Below, piece by piece: positions 5,643 through 5,884 of a stretch of 5,884 nt of DNA (within the stretch, counting starts at the first letter, position 1; the number at the start of each line of letters is the position of its first letter). Position numbers and translations under genes: made by a program. Under the pieces are notes generated by a model, which was not told where the DNA came from, did not search any database, and saw only the letters and a program-made list of their open reading frames with translations. Source of the DNA: Hyphomicrobiales bacterium (GTDB lineage: Bacteria > Pseudomonadota > Alphaproteobacteria > Rhizobiales > Xanthobacteraceae). The DNA lies in contig JAPLPC010000208.1 of the NCBI GenBank assembly GCA_026400425.1, positions 1 through 5,884 on the forward strand, written 5' to 3'.

Positions 5643-5884
5643 TCAATGCACCTCACGCTGTAACAAGGCCTTCGTCGCTGCCGTCACATCGGCCTGCCGC
5701 ATCAGGCTTTCGCCGACCAGGAAGGTCGATATGCCAACCCGTTCCAGCCGTGCCAGATCCGCGGGCGCGAAGATGCCGCTTTCGCCGACCTTCAACCGAT
5801 CCTTCGGCATCATCGGTGCCAGCGCCTCGCTGGTAGCGAGGCTGACCTCGAAGGTGCGCAGATTGCGGTTGTTGATGCCGATCA
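5643..5884 (-). CDS. trpC: Indole-3-glycerol phosphate synthase TrpC (last 80 codons only)
   Basis: TrpC closes the indole ring of carboxyphenylamino-deoxyribulose phosphate in tryptophan synthesis. Only the C-terminal part of the TIM barrel is in the window; the N-terminus lies beyond the right edge. The visible sequence begins IGINNRNLRTFEVSL, the conserved strand with the substrate-binding Asn, continues with VGESGIFAPADL (active-site Glu of the ESG motif) and FLVGESLMRQ (phosphate-binding Gly of the last strand), and ends LLQREVH before TGA at 5645-5643. No frame break is seen. The stop lies two bases before the moaC ATG, an arrangement that fits the trpC-moaC(-moeA) operon of many Hyphomicrobiales. 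Confidence 0.95.
   Translation of the reverse strand, partial: IGINNRNLRTFEVSLATSEALAPMMPKDRLKVGESGIFAPADLARLERVGISTFLVGESLMRQADVTAATKALLQREVH
5651..5654 (-). promoter_or_regulatory. Ribosome binding site of moaC inside the end of trpC
   Basis: On the minus strand GAGG lies within the last codons of trpC, ten bases before the moaC ATG at 5640. Its distance favours this ATG over the TTG at 5646 and implies translational coupling between trpC and moaC. Confidence 0.55.

Noticed and set aside
1..5884. tRNA, rRNA, CRISPR array, insertion sequence or attachment site
   Set aside because: No cloverleaf, repeat-spacer pattern, transposase reading frame or terminal inverted repeats were seen.

Overview
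The window looks like chromosomal DNA of an alphaproteobacterium of the order Hyphomicrobiales (Rhizobiales), most likely near Bradyrhizobium, Rhodopseudomonas or Nitrobacter. The reasons are high GC with strong GC3 bias, the gene order trpC-moaC, a CbtB/CbtA cobalt-transporter pair, a short Flp-type pilin ending in SLK, and a large Orn/Lys/Arg decarboxylase of the kind common in that group. The assignment rests on recalled family and gene-order features, not on a search.

Layout from left to right. Bases 2-1741 (minus strand) hold the first 580 codons of a PLP-dependent Orn/Lys/Arg decarboxylase whose C-terminus lies outside the window. A 139-base gap follows. Bases 1881-3086 (minus) are a complete moeA. 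Bases 3201-4572 (plus) hold a likely three-gene unit: a 105-residue protein of unknown function, cbtB (64 aa) and cbtA (250 aa). Bases 4573-4884 form a 312-base stretch without a confident gene; it holds an open minus-strand reading frame that might be a gene remnant, and the hairpin-bearing leader of the next gene. Bases 4885-5049 (plus) encode a 54-residue Flp/Fap-type pilin starting at GTG. Bases 5113-5640 (minus) are moaC. Bases 5643-5884 (minus) are the last 80 codons of trpC, two bases upstream of moaC.

How the genes work together. MoaC and MoeA act early and late in molybdenum-cofactor synthesis: formation of cyclic pyranopterin monophosphate, and molybdenum insertion. In many relatives trpC, moaC and moeA are directly colinear. 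Here about 2 kb of opposite-strand DNA (unknown protein, cobalt transporter, pilin) lies between moaC and moeA, so moeA probably has its own promoter in the divergent gap at 3087-3200. CbtB and CbtA are the proposed two parts of a membrane cobalt importer that supplies cobalamin synthesis. No cobalamin riboswitch could be recognised near them.

Most of the window is well-known metabolism. The items most worth a second look are the split Mo-cofactor operon, the uncharacterised protein preceding cbtB, three GATCCC decamers between cbtB and cbtA, the orphan pilin with its leader hairpin, and the possible gene remnant after cbtA. I found no clear evidence of a wholly new system.
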